Origin: Roseicyclus sediminis
GTDB taxonomy: Bacteria; Pseudomonadota; Alphaproteobacteria; Rhodobacterales; Rhodobacteraceae
Assembly (NCBI RefSeq): GCF_025515305.1
Contig: NZ_JAOPHT010000013.1
Coordinates: 1-64,000, forward strand
Direction of reading: 5' to 3'
Length of the DNA stretch: 64,000 bases
Part shown: piece by piece, positions 8,499 through 21,040 of the stretch
Layout of the letters: every line of letters starts with the position of its first letter
Numbering within the stretch: the first letter of the stretch is position 1
The notes under the pieces: generated by a model
Told to the model about the DNA's origin: nothing
The model's database searches: none
The model's input: only the letters and a program-made list of their open reading frames with translations
Program-made: the position numbers and the translations under genes

Positions 8499-10186
8499 TG
8501 CGTATTCTCCTGCTGTCCCACGCCTTCAACTCGCTGACGCAGCGGCTCTGGCTGGAACTGGAGGCCGACGGCCACGACCTCAGCCTCGAATACGACATCA
8601 ACGACGCGACGACCCGCAAGGCCGTGGCGATGTTCGCCCCCGACCTGATCCTCGCCCCGTTCCTGAAGCGCGCGGTGCCGGCGGATGTCTGGCAGGCGAC
8701 GCGCACGCTGATCGTCCATCCGGGCCCCTCGGGCGACAAGGGTCCCTCCGCCCTCGACCACGCGGTGCAGGAGGGGCGCGGCATCTGGGGCGTCACGGTT
8801 CTGGAGGCGCGGGACGAGATGGACGCAGGGCCGGTCTGGGCGCAACACCCTTTCGCGATGCGGGCCGCCACGAAGTCGAGCCTCTACCGCCGCGAGGTGA
8901 CCGAGGCCGCCGTGACCGCGGTGCGCATGGCGCTCGCCCGGATCGAGGAAGGGCTCTGGCCGCTTCAGCCCGCGAACACCGGGCGCGAGGACGCGAAACC
9001 CCCGATGACGCAAGCGATGCGCCGCATCGACTGGGCCAGGATGACCGGGGCCGAGATCCTTGCCCGCATCCGCGCCGCCGACGGGCAGCCGGGTGTGCGG
9101 GACGAGATCTGCGGGCACGAGGTCTGGCTTCACGATGCGCATGAGGCGGGGGCGACGCCGCTGGCGCGCCTGACCCCCGGCGACATCGCGGGACAGGCGA
9201 ACGAGGCGATCCTGCGGCGCACCGTGGACGGCGCGATCTGGATCGGTCACCTGACGATCCGCCTCGACGGTCGGCGGCTGAAGCTGCCGGCAACCCGCGC
9301 GCTGGAAGTCCTTGGCCTCGACGCGCCACCGGAAATCGCCGGACCCGACGCGCCCAACGGGGTGAGGACCGAGCGCCTCGGCCCGGTCGCGGTGATCCGC
9401 TTCCCCTTCCTCAACGGCGCGATGAGCGTGACCCGCTCCCGAAAGCTGGCGGAGGCGATCCGGGAGGCGGGCGACGCGCGGGTGATCCTGTTGACCGGGG
9501 GGCCTGAGTTCTGGTGCAATGGGATCGACCTCGCCACGATCGAGGCGGCCCACAGCCCCGGCGAGGAAAGCCTCGCGGCGATCGAGGCGATCGACGACGT
9601 CTGCCTCGCGCTGCTGGAGACCAGCGGCTGGACCATGGCCGCGATGGCGGGCAATGCGGGCGCGGGAGGTGTCTTCATGGCGCTGGCCGCCGACGAGGTC
9701 GCGGCGCGGCGGGGCGTCGTCCTGAACCCGCACTACAAGAACATGGGCAACCTCTACGGCTCGGAATACTGGACCTACACCCTGCCCCGGCGTCTCGGCC
9801 CCGAGGGCGCGGCCGCACTGATGGACACCCGGATGCCCCTTCTCGCGCGGCAGGCGGCGAAGACCGGCCTCGTCGACCGGGTCATCGGCGGCAGTCCGGG
9901 CGATTTCGAGGCGGCGATGATCGAGCGCGCGGCGGCGCTCGCGGCGGGCCCGGAGCTGGATGCGATGATCGGCGCCAAGCACGCGCGGCGGGCGGCGGAC
10001 CAGGCGGCGCGGCCGCTGTCGGACTACCGGGCCGAGGAATTGCGGCGCATGCGGCTCAACTTCTTCGGCTTTGACACGAGCTACCACGTGGCGCGGCTGA
10101 ACTTCATCACCGCCGTGCCGAAGTCGCGCACGCCCCTGCACCTCGCGCGGCACCGGCAGGTGCGGCGGGTCGCGGCGGCGGAGTGA
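8498..10186 (+). CDS. hypX: HypX (HoxX), CO-ligand synthesis from formyl-CoA
   Basis: A 562-residue two-domain protein, the normal HypX length. The N-terminal half is a formyltransferase-like fold with the signature HPGPSGDKGPSALDHA (about residues 76-91). The C-terminal half (about 290-500) is an enoyl-CoA hydratase/crotonase fold. Structural work on Aquifex HypX showed transfer of a formyl group from formyl-tetrahydrofolate to CoA and decarbonylation of formyl-CoA to CO, giving the Fe-CO ligand under oxic conditions. It is the last gene of the operon, one-base coupled to hypE and followed by a terminator. Its presence suggests hydrogenase is matured in air. Confidence 0.95.
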   Translation: MRILLLSHAFNSLTQRLWLELEADGHDLSLEYDINDATTRKAVAMFAPDLILAPFLKRAVPADVWQATRTLIVHPGPSGDKGPSALDHAVQEGRGIWGVTVLEARDEMDAGPVWAQHPFAMRAATKSSLYRREVTEAAVTAVRMALARIEEGLWPLQPANTGREDAKPPMTQAMRRIDWARMTGAEILARIRAADGQPGVRDEICGHEVWLHDAHEAGATPLARLTPGDIAGQANEAILRRTVDGAIWIGHLTIRLDGRRLKLPATRALEVLGLDAPPEIAGPDAPNGVRTERLGPVAVIRFPFLNGAMSVTRSRKLAEAIREAGDARVILLTGGPEFWCNGIDLATIEAAHSPGEESLAAIEAIDDVCLALLETSGWTMAAMAGNAGAGGVFMALAADEVAARRGVVLNPHYKNMGNLYGSEYWTYTLPRRLGPEGAAALMDTRMPLLARQAAKTGLVDRVIGGSPGDFEAAMIERAAALAAGPELDAMIGAKHARRAADQAARPLSDYRAEELRRMRLNFFGFDTSYHVARLNFITAVPKSRTPLHLARHRQVRRVAAAE

Positions 10187-10198
10187 GTCAAAGAAGAA

Positions 10199-10225
10199 GG
10201 GGGCGCCATTGGCGCCCCCAGTTTC
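10199..10225 (+). terminator. Rho-independent terminator of the hup/hyp operon
   Basis: Twelve bases after the hypX stop there is a perfect 9-bp GC stem (arms 10199-10207 and 10211-10219, GGGGGCGCC/GGCGCCCCC) with a three-base loop, followed by AGTTTC. The stem is very stable; the T-run is short, so termination may be partial or assisted. Confidence 0.75.
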
Positions 10226-10350
10226 GCTGATCAGGCTCTGATATTGACTGCCCGAAGTGTTCTGCCTGCGGCCTGATCCGCGTCAGGGGCGAGCGCACCC
10301 GCCCCGGATGTCAGACGCGCGGGGGGTAAGCACCGCGCGCCCGATTTCGT

Positions 10351-14019
<3,669 letters not shown>

Positions 14020-14212
14020 TCTGGCACCCTTCTTGTCGTCGCCTGCAGGCCTTGTGGCTGGCCTCTTGCCTCGTCGGGGCGGCTCGGGATACTCGCGCCC
14101 GGCGCGGCGCACCGGGTCGGAGACGGACGAGCAAGACTGGCGCACGCCCCAGGCGCACGGGTCAGCAAGTCCATTGTCTTTCGCGAGGTTGATCCTCTGC
14201 CCCTGCCAGGCT

Positions 14213-14259
14213 GCGCTATATGTTGTGGCGCTTGACCCGACGCACACAAACTGACGTAG
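14213..14259 (-). promoter_or_regulatory. Tandem NrdR-like operator upstream of nrdJ
   Basis: Read on the minus strand, 14228-14213 is CCACAACATATAGCGC, matching the NrdR consensus acACwAtATaTwGtgt at 12 of 16 positions with all capitalised positions except none lost. A second, weaker box (14259-14244, right half TTTGTGT) has its centre exactly 31 bp away, the spacing of three helical turns reported for paired NrdR boxes. CATATAG inside the first box could be the -10 element. Assignment as NrdR sites is inference from pattern and spacing. Confidence 0.55.
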
Positions 14260-14598
14260 GCGGACGCAGACCGTCAACGCATTTTTGAGAGCTTCGAGAG
14301 AATTTTTTCACTTGCCAAGATCGGCCTCTGGCGTTCCGCCCCGCACGGCCCCCGATTCATCCCCATGGCCGGTCGAGGACGATTTGCAGAGAATGCTCAG
14401 CCATAGCGCGGTTTATCGCCTTGCGAGCCAAGTTCTCCCCAGCCCGACGGCTCCACCGGGGACGGATGACGCAAGGGCACCCTCGATGCCATGCGGCTGC
14501 CTTCGATGTTGCCGGCAGGTCACGACTCGGACCCCTCGACACACCGGATAGCCCGCGTGTTGGAGGTCGAACCACAAGATATGGTGCTGAGAGGGGGA
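14260..14598. other. Gene-free stretch upstream of nrdJ
   Basis: I see no convincing gene here. Short frames on both strands lack ribosome binding sites and recognisable content, and one runs through the tRNA gene. No clear hairpin with a T-run is visible. It presumably holds upstream promoter DNA of nrdJ and the 3' trailer of the tRNA-Pro transcript. Confidence 0.5.
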
Positions 14599-14675
<77 letters not shown>

Positions 14676-14725
14676 ACCGTGGCTCGCTCATAGCGTCCCG
14701 CGCATGGCGGACGCAAGCCCGTGAA

Positions 14726-15235
14726 TCACTCCGGGTCGCAGGACCAGGCCGCGGCGTCTTGCGCGATCGCGGGATGGCGGATCTCGGTCCCCGGACCCAT
14801 GCCGAAGCGCTCGACCAGGCCCCCGTTGATCTCCAGAACGTATTGCGCCGGGCCGTCGCTGGGCAGCGTCGTCTCGTCGAGCGGCACGGCGTTCTCGGCC
14901 GCGCTCACCCAGGTGCCGGTTGCGTCGAAATAGATGATGTCGAGGGAGATGAGCGTATTTCGCATCCAGAAGGTGCGGACACGCTCGTCGGGGAAGACAA
15001 AGAGCATACCGGCGTTGCGGGCCATGTCCTCGACGAACATGAGCCCGCGCGCGCGGGTCTCGGGCGTATCCGCGATCTCGACCCGGAAACGTGCCGTCCC
15101 CCAGTCGCCGCGAAGCTCGACCCGGTCCATCTCGCAAGCGGCCTGCGCCGCGGGCGCGGCGAAGGCGATCGCGGCGCCGGCTAGCGCGGCCGGACCGGAC
15201 CGGAAGGAGAAAAGCCGGGCAATTGCCCCTGTCAC
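14726..15235 (-). CDS. DUF192 family exported protein
   Basis: A 169-residue protein with a DUF192 domain (about residues 50-160; RGLMFVEDM, GMLFVFPDE, FWMRNTLISLDIIYFD are typical blocks). An N-terminal hydrophobic segment ending AAPAAQAA looks like a signal peptide, so it is probably periplasmic. The GTG at 15235 was chosen because it overlaps the TGA of the upstream cold-shock gene and places the signal peptide at the N-terminus; the frame is open upstream without a better start. Function is unknown; DUF192 genes are often next to cold-shock genes in Rhodobacterales, as here. Confidence 0.85.
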   Translation of the reverse strand: MTGAIARLFSFRSGPAALAGAAIAFAAPAAQAACEMDRVELRGDWGTARFRVEIADTPETRARGLMFVEDMARNAGMLFVFPDERVRTFWMRNTLISLDIIYFDATGTWVSAAENAVPLDETTLPSDGPAQYVLEINGGLVERFGMGPGTEIRHPAIAQDAAAWSCDPE

Positions 15236-15744
15236 ACGTAATCCCAACTGCGCACCTCGGCCGCGAGTTTGCCTCTCGGACCGTCCACGACCTTCATGGC
15301 CACCGCCTCGCCAGACTGCAAATCCGCAAGTCCGAACCGGCGCAACACCTCGACATGGACGAACACGTCCTCGGGATGCCCGAAAACGTTGGCGAAGCCA
15401 AACCCTTTCGCCTTGTCGAACCATTTGACGCGCGCGGCGACGAAGACCGCGTCCTCGGGCACGTCGGGGATGTTCACCTGGGCTTCCGGCCCGGCCTCAC
15501 CGGGTTCCGGAGGCGTGATCTCGAGCACTTCGAGCGCCTGCAGACCGCGCGGTGTCTCGTGCGTCAGCACGCTGATCCCGGAATTCTCGGCCACGGATCC
15601 CTGGCCGAAATTGCGCAATACGTTGGCGTGAAGCAGGATGTCGGGTCCCCCCGAATCCGCCACGATGAAGCCGAAGCCCTTGCCGCCATCAAACCACTTC
15701 ACGCGGCCGCGAACGACCCCGCCGAGTGTCTCATTATCGGCCAT
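15232..15744 (-). CDS. Two-domain cold-shock protein
   Basis: A 170-residue protein with two cold-shock (OB-fold) domains, at about residues 8-68 and 95-165. Each has the KWFDxxKGFGF RNP1-type motif, and the second also a canonical VFVH RNP2; the first reads ILLH. Single-domain Csp proteins are about 70 residues; double-domain versions are characteristic of alphaproteobacteria. It should bind single-stranded RNA or DNA. Its last codon overlaps the DUF192 start (GTGTGA), so the two are co-translated. Confidence 0.93.
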   Translation of the reverse strand: MADNETLGGVVRGRVKWFDGGKGFGFIVADSGGPDILLHANVLRNFGQGSVAENSGISVLTHETPRGLQALEVLEITPPEPGEAGPEAQVNIPDVPEDAVFVAARVKWFDKAKGFGFANVFGHPEDVFVHVEVLRRFGLADLQSGEAVAMKVVDGPRGKLAAEVRSWDYV

Positions 15745-15860
15745 AATGCCTTGTCCCGAAAATTGGCCAAACGGCCACGTAGTTGTCCCGGCCCAAAATA
15801 TCGCAGGCGCAGGCCATGCGGGGCAACCCGAAAATTCTCAATGTTTTCAGACGTTGAAAA

Positions 15861-15877
15861 ATTCACGCATCGTGAAT
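15861..15877 (-). terminator. Inverted repeat, probable pdxH terminator
   Basis: ATTCACG-CAT-CGTGAAT is a perfect 7-bp dyad with a 3-base centre, 32 bases past the pdxH stop. On the minus strand it is followed by TTTTTC, which fits a weak intrinsic terminator. The stem has only three G-C pairs, so it could instead be an operator for the cold-shock gene about 117 bp downstream. Confidence 0.45.
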
Positions 15878-15908
15878 CTACCGGCCCGGACGCGGCAGGG
15901 CGGACCGA

Positions 15909-16529
15909 TCAGGGGTTCAGACGAACCACCTGCCAGGGCGCTCCGGGCGCCGTCCGCGTCCAGCGGAACCGGTCATGCAGCCGGAACGCGCCGTCGGCCC
16001 AGAACTCGATCTCGACCGGCGTGATGCGGAAGCCGCCCCAGAAGGGCGGGCGGTCGGGATTGGTCCCCTTCTGCGCGGTCACGCGCGCGACCTCGGCCAT
16101 GAGCGTGCCGCGGCTGTCCAGCGGGCGCGACTGCCTCGAGGCCCAGGCGCCGAGACGGCTCTTGAGCGAGCGGCTGCGGAAGTAGGCGTCGGCGGCGGGG
16201 CCGTCCTGACGCTCGACCGTGCCGCGGACGCGGATCTGGCGACGCAGGCTCTTCCAGTGCATGACGAAGGCGGCCTTGCCGCTGGCCGACAACTCCTGCC
16301 CCTTCACGCTTTCGTAGTTGGTGTAGAAGACGAAGGCCCCCTCGCCCGCGCCCGGCGCCTCGATCTCCTTGAGGAGTACCATGCGAACGTTCGGCAGGCC
16401 CGACTCGTCGACCGAGGCCAGCGCGATCGCCTCGGGATCGTTGAGCTCGCTCTCCCGCGCCTCGTCGAGCCAGGATCTCGCGATCATGAAAGGGTCGTCG
16501 CCCGCGAATTTGCCCGTCCGGTCAGCCAT
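15909..16529 (-). CDS. pdxH: Pyridoxamine/pyridoxine 5'-phosphate oxidase
   Basis: A 206-residue FMN enzyme making pyridoxal 5'-phosphate. The start MADRTG at 16529 gives the normal family length. Visible family segments: [10 protein letters not shown] (FMN-binding N-terminal block), [30 protein letters not shown], and the C-terminal [14 protein letters not shown] with FRWTR and RLNP, the FMN/PLP-binding C-terminal region. It is divergently transcribed from fabI with a 147-bp intergenic region. Confidence 0.96.
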   Translation of the reverse strand: MADRTGKFAGDDPFMIARSWLDEARESELNDPEAIALASVDESGLPNVRMVLLKEIEAPGAGEGAFVFYTNYESVKGQELSASGKAAFVMHWKSLRRQIRVRGTVERQDGPAADAYFRSRSLKSRLGAWASRQSRPLDSRGTLMAEVARVTAQKGTNPDRPPFWGGFRITPVEIEFWADGAFRLHDRFRWTRTAPGAPWQVVRLNP

Positions 16530-16676
16530 GTCGGTCCCTGCCCTGTTGTCCGCGAAGAACCTTATCCCGCCCACGCGCCGCGACAAGGTCCGGGGATGCC
16601 GCGGACGCGGCAATCTTGCGGCCCCCCCGGTGATGCCCTACAGGAAGCCAACGGTGAAGGCGAATGACGAGGGACT

Positions 16677-17495
16677 GTGGCCATGGGCTTGATGACAGGC
16701 AAACGCGGGCTCATCATGGGGCTGGCCAACGACAAGTCCATCGCCTGGGGCATTGCCCGCGCGGTCGCGGCCGAAGGCGCGGAGCTGGCCTTTTCCTACC
16801 AGGGCGAGCAATTGCTGAAGCGGGTGCAGCCCCTGGCTGAAAGCCTCGGCTCCTCGATCGTCCTTCCCTGCGATGTCGGCGATCCCGACAGCCTGGACGC
16901 GCTCTTCGCGGCGCTCGAGGCGGAATGGGGCAGCCTCGATTTCGTGGTTCATGCCATCGGCTTCTCCGACAAGAACGAGCTGCGCGGCCGCTACGTCGAC
17001 ACGAGCCCCGCGAACTTCGCGATGACGATGGACATCTCGGTCTATTCCTTCACCGCCGTCTGCCAGCGCGCGGAGAAGATGATGCCGAACGGCGGGTCGC
17101 TCCTGACGCTGACCTATTTCGGCGCCGAGAAGGTCATGCCGCACTACAACGTCATGGGCGTGGCCAAGGCCGCGCTCGAGGCGAGCGTCATGTACCTCGC
17201 CGAGGACCTCGGGCGCGACGGCATCCGCGTGAACGCGATCAGTGCGGGCACGATCAAGACGCTCGCCGCCTCGGGCATCGGCGATTTCCGCTACATCCTG
17301 AAATGGAACGAGAACAACGCGCCTCTGCGCCGGACGGTCACGCAGGAGGAGGTGGGCAAGTCCGCGCTCTACCTGCTGTCGGACCTTTCAAGCGCGGTGA
17401 CGGGCGAGGTTCACCATGTCGACTCGGGCTACAACATCATCGGGATGAAGAACCCCGAGGCGCCCGACATGACGCTGGAGAAGCGTGAGGGCTGA
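16677..17495 (+). CDS. fabI: Enoyl-[acyl-carrier-protein] reductase (NADH)
   Basis: A 272-residue FabI, the last reduction step of fatty-acid elongation. The N-terminal NAD site GLANDKSIAWGIA and the catalytic Tyr-x6-Lys (HYNVMGVAK, about residues 160-168) are present. The start could be GTG 16677 or ATG 16683; both follow GACGAGGG, and the ATG would give MGLMTGKRG, which is closer to family N-termini. FabI is the target of triclosan. The next gene begins 7 bases downstream. Confidence 0.97.
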   Translation: MAMGLMTGKRGLIMGLANDKSIAWGIARAVAAEGAELAFSYQGEQLLKRVQPLAESLGSSIVLPCDVGDPDSLDALFAALEAEWGSLDFVVHAIGFSDKNELRGRYVDTSPANFAMTMDISVYSFTAVCQRAEKMMPNGGSLLTLTYFGAEKVMPHYNVMGVAKAALEASVMYLAEDLGRDGIRVNAISAGTIKTLAASGIGDFRYILKWNENNAPLRRTVTQEEVGKSALYLLSDLSSAVTGEVHHVDSGYNIIGMKNPEAPDMTLEKREG

Positions 17496-17502
17496 ACTCG
17501 GA

Positions 17503-17886
17503 ATGACCCTGCCGCGGTGGCCCCTGATACACTTTGCCCTTGTCTCGGTGGCAGGCGTCGCCATGACACTCCTGCTGGTCTGGGCGGTGGAATTCGCCAC
17601 CGAGGCTTCCATGCTTTGGGTCGAAGCGGCGGTGATCGGCATTGCAGCCCTGATCGCGCGGATCAGGACATGGCTGGGGGCCCTGGGCGCTCTCCTGATC
17701 GCGGTGACGGCCCATATGGCGATCATGGTCATCCCGTTGTTCTTGCTGTTGGACGGCACGTTCAATCGCGTCGCCAACCGACAACTGACCGAACTCGCGA
17801 TAGAGGTGGGGGGCATCTTCGCGCTGCCCATCCTGGCCGGCACGCTTGTTTCCGCATACCGGCAAAGACTGGGAGAAAACCTATGA
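17503..17886 (+). CDS. Small four-helix membrane protein, unknown
   Basis: A 127-residue protein with four hydrophobic segments at about residues 5-30, 38-56, 60-88 and 96-118, so an integral inner-membrane protein. The ATG at 17503 lies 7 bases after the fabI stop; an in-frame GTG at 17485 inside fabI is an alternative. No domain was recognised. It overlaps gpt by ATGA, suggesting that fabI, this gene and gpt form one transcript. Confidence 0.7.
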   Translation: MTLPRWPLIHFALVSVAGVAMTLLLVWAVEFATEASMLWVEAAVIGIAALIARIRTWLGALGALLIAVTAHMAIMVIPLFLLLDGTFNRVANRQLTELAIEVGGIFALPILAGTLVSAYRQRLGENL

Positions 17887-18389
17887 TCAATCCGCTGCCG
17901 CATGAAAAAGGGTTCCACGTCTCGTGGGACCAGATCCACCGCGACGCCCGCGCGCTGGCGTGGCGCCTCGACAAGCGCGGCCCCGGATCGGACGGGTCCT
18001 GGCGCGCGGTCGTCGCCATCACCCGCGGCGGCATGGCGCCCGCGATGATCGTGGCGCGCGAGCTCGACATCCGCATGGTCGATACGATCAGCGTGAAGAG
18101 CTACGACCACCAGACCCAGGCGGCCCCCGTGGTGCTGAACCGGCCCGACGACGCCATGATGGGCGATGGCGAGGGCGTGCTGGTGGTGGACGACCTCGTC
18201 GATACGGGCAAGACCCTGGAAGTGGTCCGCTCGCTCTACCCCAAGGCGCATTTCGCCACCGTCTACGCCAAGCCCAAGGGCGAGCCGATGGTCGATACCT
18301 TCATCACCGGGGTGAGCCAGGACACCTGGATCTTCTTCCCCTGGGACATGGCGCTGCAGTACGTGGAACCCTACCGCGGCAAGGAGTGA
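17883..18389 (+). CDS. gpt: Xanthine (guanine) phosphoribosyltransferase
   Basis: A 168-residue type I phosphoribosyltransferase. The PRPP-binding motif [13 protein letters not shown] lies at about residues 100-112, and [18 protein letters not shown] at about 45-62. The C-terminal WIFFPWDM block is typical of Gpt and distinguishes it from Hpt. It salvages xanthine and guanine. The start overlaps the preceding membrane-protein stop. Confidence 0.93.
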   Translation: MINPLPHEKGFHVSWDQIHRDARALAWRLDKRGPGSDGSWRAVVAITRGGMAPAMIVARELDIRMVDTISVKSYDHQTQAAPVVLNRPDDAMMGDGEGVLVVDDLVDTGKTLEVVRSLYPKAHFATVYAKPKGEPMVDTFITGVSQDTWIFFPWDMALQYVEPYRGKE

Positions 18390-18468
18390 AGCGGCGTCGC
18401 CACTTCGAACTCCGGCGCGGGCCGAGCTTGCAGACGGATGGGCAGGCGTCGGCTGGGTCCGTCAGGAA

Positions 18469-18867
18469 CTACTGCTGGATCGATTCCAGGTAGTAGACGA
18501 GCGACAGGATTCGCCCACGTGCCACCATCTCCGCGGTCTCTCCGCGTTCACTGCTCGCCGAGGCCTGGAAACGATCACCCCAGACCGGCATCGCACTCCC
18601 ATGCGCCCGGACGCCGTCGCGACCATCGACCGTGGCGAGGACAGCTCCCACGGGAAAAGTCCCTCCATTGGCCATCGAGAGACCTCTCAGATTGGGCGTT
18701 TCGATGTTCAGAAGCCCGGCGAGAGGCCCATCGCCCAAGCCGCTCTCTCCGTGACACCCGGCGCAGGCGACCATGTACTCCTGCTCGCCGACGCTGTCGG
18801 CGAAGGACGGGCTGCTGACCAAGGCAAATGCCGCAAGGAGCTTCGCTGCGGTGTTCCAATTCCTCAT
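18469..18867 (-). CDS. Small periplasmic cytochrome c (class I)
   Basis: A 132-residue protein. The start MRNWNT at 18867 follows GGGAGGG seven bases upstream; a signal peptide ends at SFADS (about residue 24). One haem motif, CAGCH (about residues 35-39), is followed by a candidate axial Met in SAMPVWGDRF, so it is a monohaem class I cytochrome. It would act in the periplasm as an electron carrier. Neighbours give no partner enzyme: gpt is convergent and a HExxH protein is divergent. Confidence 0.88.
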   Translation of the reverse strand: MRNWNTAAKLLAAFALVSSPSFADSVGEQEYMVACAGCHGESGLGDGPLAGLLNIETPNLRGLSMANGGTFPVGAVLATVDGRDGVRAHGSAMPVWGDRFQASASSERGETAEMVARGRILSLVYYLESIQQ

Positions 18868-19130
18868 GATGTGCCCTCCCAAGCGCACGGACCATAACCA
18901 AGGTTAACTATATCGAAAAAAACAATCATCAGGAGTCTTTTTTAGTTTTGTCAGCAGTCACGCTGGGCAATCATCTGTGGAAATAGGTGGAAATGCCACG
19001 CGGAAGCTGCGTCGCGGACACACATGGTTTTCCAAGGGCCAACCGCGAGGCTGCGATGTAGGGCATGCTTCTGGCAGCTTGGCCGGAACCGGAGTGTTGC
19101 AATTCTCGTCCGTTTTGAGGGGTTTGGCAC

Positions 19131-19820
19131 TTGAAGCAAAGGTCCACCGTCGCGCGCGCCGCTGCAATCTGCCTTGGGCTTTGCCTGCCGCAAGCCTTGG
19201 TGGCCGAGGCGGTCATCTGCCCAGGGGGCGGGTTCAGTGTCTATGGTGCCGGCCACCGCGCGGATGCTGTCTGCCAAGCGGCCCTGGAGGCGACTGAGCA
19301 ACTGGCGAGCTGTAACCTGTACGTTCCGACCCCTGTCGCCATCGAGGTCACGCGGTCCATGCCCGGCAACTGCTACGGGCTCTACCATTGCGACGAAGAT
19401 CTTATACAGCTTTTGCCGTTGGAGGTTTATGAGACCCACCTGTCCGGTGCGCCCGACAGTCCATTCGGCCACCTGGAACCTGAAGTGTTCTTCAACAGCA
19501 TTCTCCGCCACGAGCTTGCCCATGCCGCGCTCGGCACCTTGCCTTGCCCCTACGAGGGGTGCCCGGCCACACAGGAATTCGTAGCCTATACGATGCAGAT
19601 CCGGTTCCTGTCGGACGCGGATCGGGCGCCCCTGGATCAGCGGGCCGCCGAAGTCGAACGCCCCATCACGAGAGATGGCATCAGTGCGGTGGTACTCATG
19701 TTGTCGCCGGAGGCCTTCATCGCAAACGCACATGCTTACCTGTCTCAGCAGGAGGATCCTTGTGACCTGATCGGCGCGATCGCACGGGGTGACGTCATTT
19801 TCGACCTCCCCTTCCGATAG
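19131..19820 (+). CDS. Secreted protein with HELAH zinc motif, unknown
   Basis: A 229-residue protein starting with TTG at 19131, behind GAGGGG. A signal peptide ends near LVAEA (about residue 26). Residues 119-131 read SILRHELAHAALG, a HExxH motif of zinc peptidases, and a Glu in TQEFVAY about 19 residues later could be the third ligand. Several Cys (at least eight in the mature part) suggest disulfides in the periplasm. I do not recognise a named family. The gene's composition seems slightly lower in GC than its neighbours, as is the 240 bp upstream. It may be a protease-like fold or a non-catalytic relative. Confidence 0.7.
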   Translation: MKQRSTVARAAAICLGLCLPQALVAEAVICPGGGFSVYGAGHRADAVCQAALEATEQLASCNLYVPTPVAIEVTRSMPGNCYGLYHCDEDLIQLLPLEVYETHLSGAPDSPFGHLEPEVFFNSILRHELAHAALGTLPCPYEGCPATQEFVAYTMQIRFLSDADRAPLDQRAAEVERPITRDGISAVVLMLSPEAFIANAHAYLSQQEDPCDLIGAIARGDVIFDLPFR

Positions 19821-19891
19821 GAGGCCGGATCAGCGGGGCAGGCATTGACCACGTGGCTGGAGGACAAACGCGTCCTTCGGGCTCAAACCCG

Positions 19892-21040
19892 TCACCCGCG
19901 CCTTCCGGTTCCGCGCATCGCGTCCCGCAGCACGTCGCGGACGGCCTCCACCGGCACATCCGCGGTCACGAAGGCCTCCCCGATCCCGCGCGCGAGGATG
20001 AACCGCAACTGTCCGTCCACCACCTTCTTGTCCTGCCCCATCAGCGCCAGAAGCGCCTCGGCATCCGGCAAATCCCCGGGAATGTCAGACAGGTCGCGCT
20101 TCATCTTCATGTCGGTGAGGTGCGCGCGCACGCGGCTCGGCTCCTCCTGGCTGCACAGGCCCAGGCGCGCCGACAGTTCGAAGGCCAGCGCGCAGCCGAT
20201 CGCCACCCCCTCGCCGTGCAGAAGCCGGTCGGAATAGCCTGTCGCGGCCTCGAGCGCGTGGCCGAAGGTGTGCCCGAGATTGAGGAGCGCGCGGTCCCCC
20301 TGCTCGGTCTCGTCGCGCACGACGATGTCGGCCTTCATCTGGACCGAGTGGCGGATCGCCTCAGCGCGCAGCGCGGTGTCGCCAGCGGCAAGCGCGGGTC
20401 CGTTCGCCTCCAGCCATTCGAAGAAATCCGCATCGCCCAGCAGCCCGTATTTCGCCACCTCGCCGTAACCCGCGAGGAAGTCGCGGGGGGCGAGCGTGCC
20501 GAGCACGTCGATATCGGCCAGAACGAGGCTTGGCTGGTGGAAGGCGCCCACGAGGTTCTTGCCGTGGGAGGTGTTGATCCCGGTCTTGCCGCCGACCGAA
20601 CTGTCGACCTGCGCCAGAAGCGTCGTCGGCACCTGCACGAAGCGCACGCCGCGCCGGAGGATCGCGGCGGCGAAACCGACGAGATCGCCGATCACCCCGC
20701 CGCCGAAGGCGATCACGAGGCCCGACCGCTCCACCTTCTGCGACAGGAGCCACTCGACGGTCCGCATCAGCTGCGGCCAGCCCTTGGTCCCCTCGCCCGG
20801 CGGCAGGATCAGCGCCTCGCTTTCGATGCCAGCGGCGCGCAGGCCGGCCTGAAGCGCCGGCAGGTGCAGCGCAGCGACCGTTTCCTCGGTCACGACGGAG
20901 ACGCGCGGACGTTTCAGGAGAGGCGCGATCTCTGCGCCTGCCTGCGCCAGCAGGCCGGGCGCGATGCGCACCGTGTAGGCCCGGTCGCCAAGCGGTACGC
21001 GGACGTCGTGGCGCATCGCAGCGGTCGCGGTCCCGGTCAT
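19892..21040 (-). CDS. aroB: 3-dehydroquinate synthase
   Basis: A 382-residue AroB converting DAHP to 3-dehydroquinate in the shikimate pathway. NAD-binding GGGVIGDLVGFAA (about residues 110-122), metal and substrate residues in the SSVGGKTGINTSHGKNLVG block, and NLGHTFGHALE (about 265-275) are intact. The start MTGTATAAM overlaps the aroK stop (ATGA). The longer open frame upstream covers aroK and was rejected. Confidence 0.97.
   Translation of the reverse strand: MTGTATAAMRHDVRVPLGDRAYTVRIAPGLLAQAGAEIAPLLKRPRVSVVTEETVAALHLPALQAGLRAAGIESEALILPPGEGTKGWPQLMRTVEWLLSQKVERSGLVIAFGGGVIGDLVGFAAAILRRGVRFVQVPTTLLAQVDSSVGGKTGINTSHGKNLVGAFHQPSLVLADIDVLGTLAPRDFLAGYGEVAKYGLLGDADFFEWLEANGPALAAGDTALRAEAIRHSVQMKADIVVRDETEQGDRALLNLGHTFGHALEAATGYSDRLLHGEGVAIGCALAFELSARLGLCSQEEPSRVRAHLTDMKMKRDLSDIPGDLPDAEALLALMGQDKKVVDGQLRFILARGIGEAFVTADVPVEAVRDVLRDAMRGTGRRG

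Noticed and set aside
15861-15877. SqrR-type ATTC/GAAT operator before the cold-shock gene
   Set aside because: The spacing between ATTC and GAAT is nine rather than eight bases, and the T-run after the dyad on the minus strand makes a pdxH terminator simpler.
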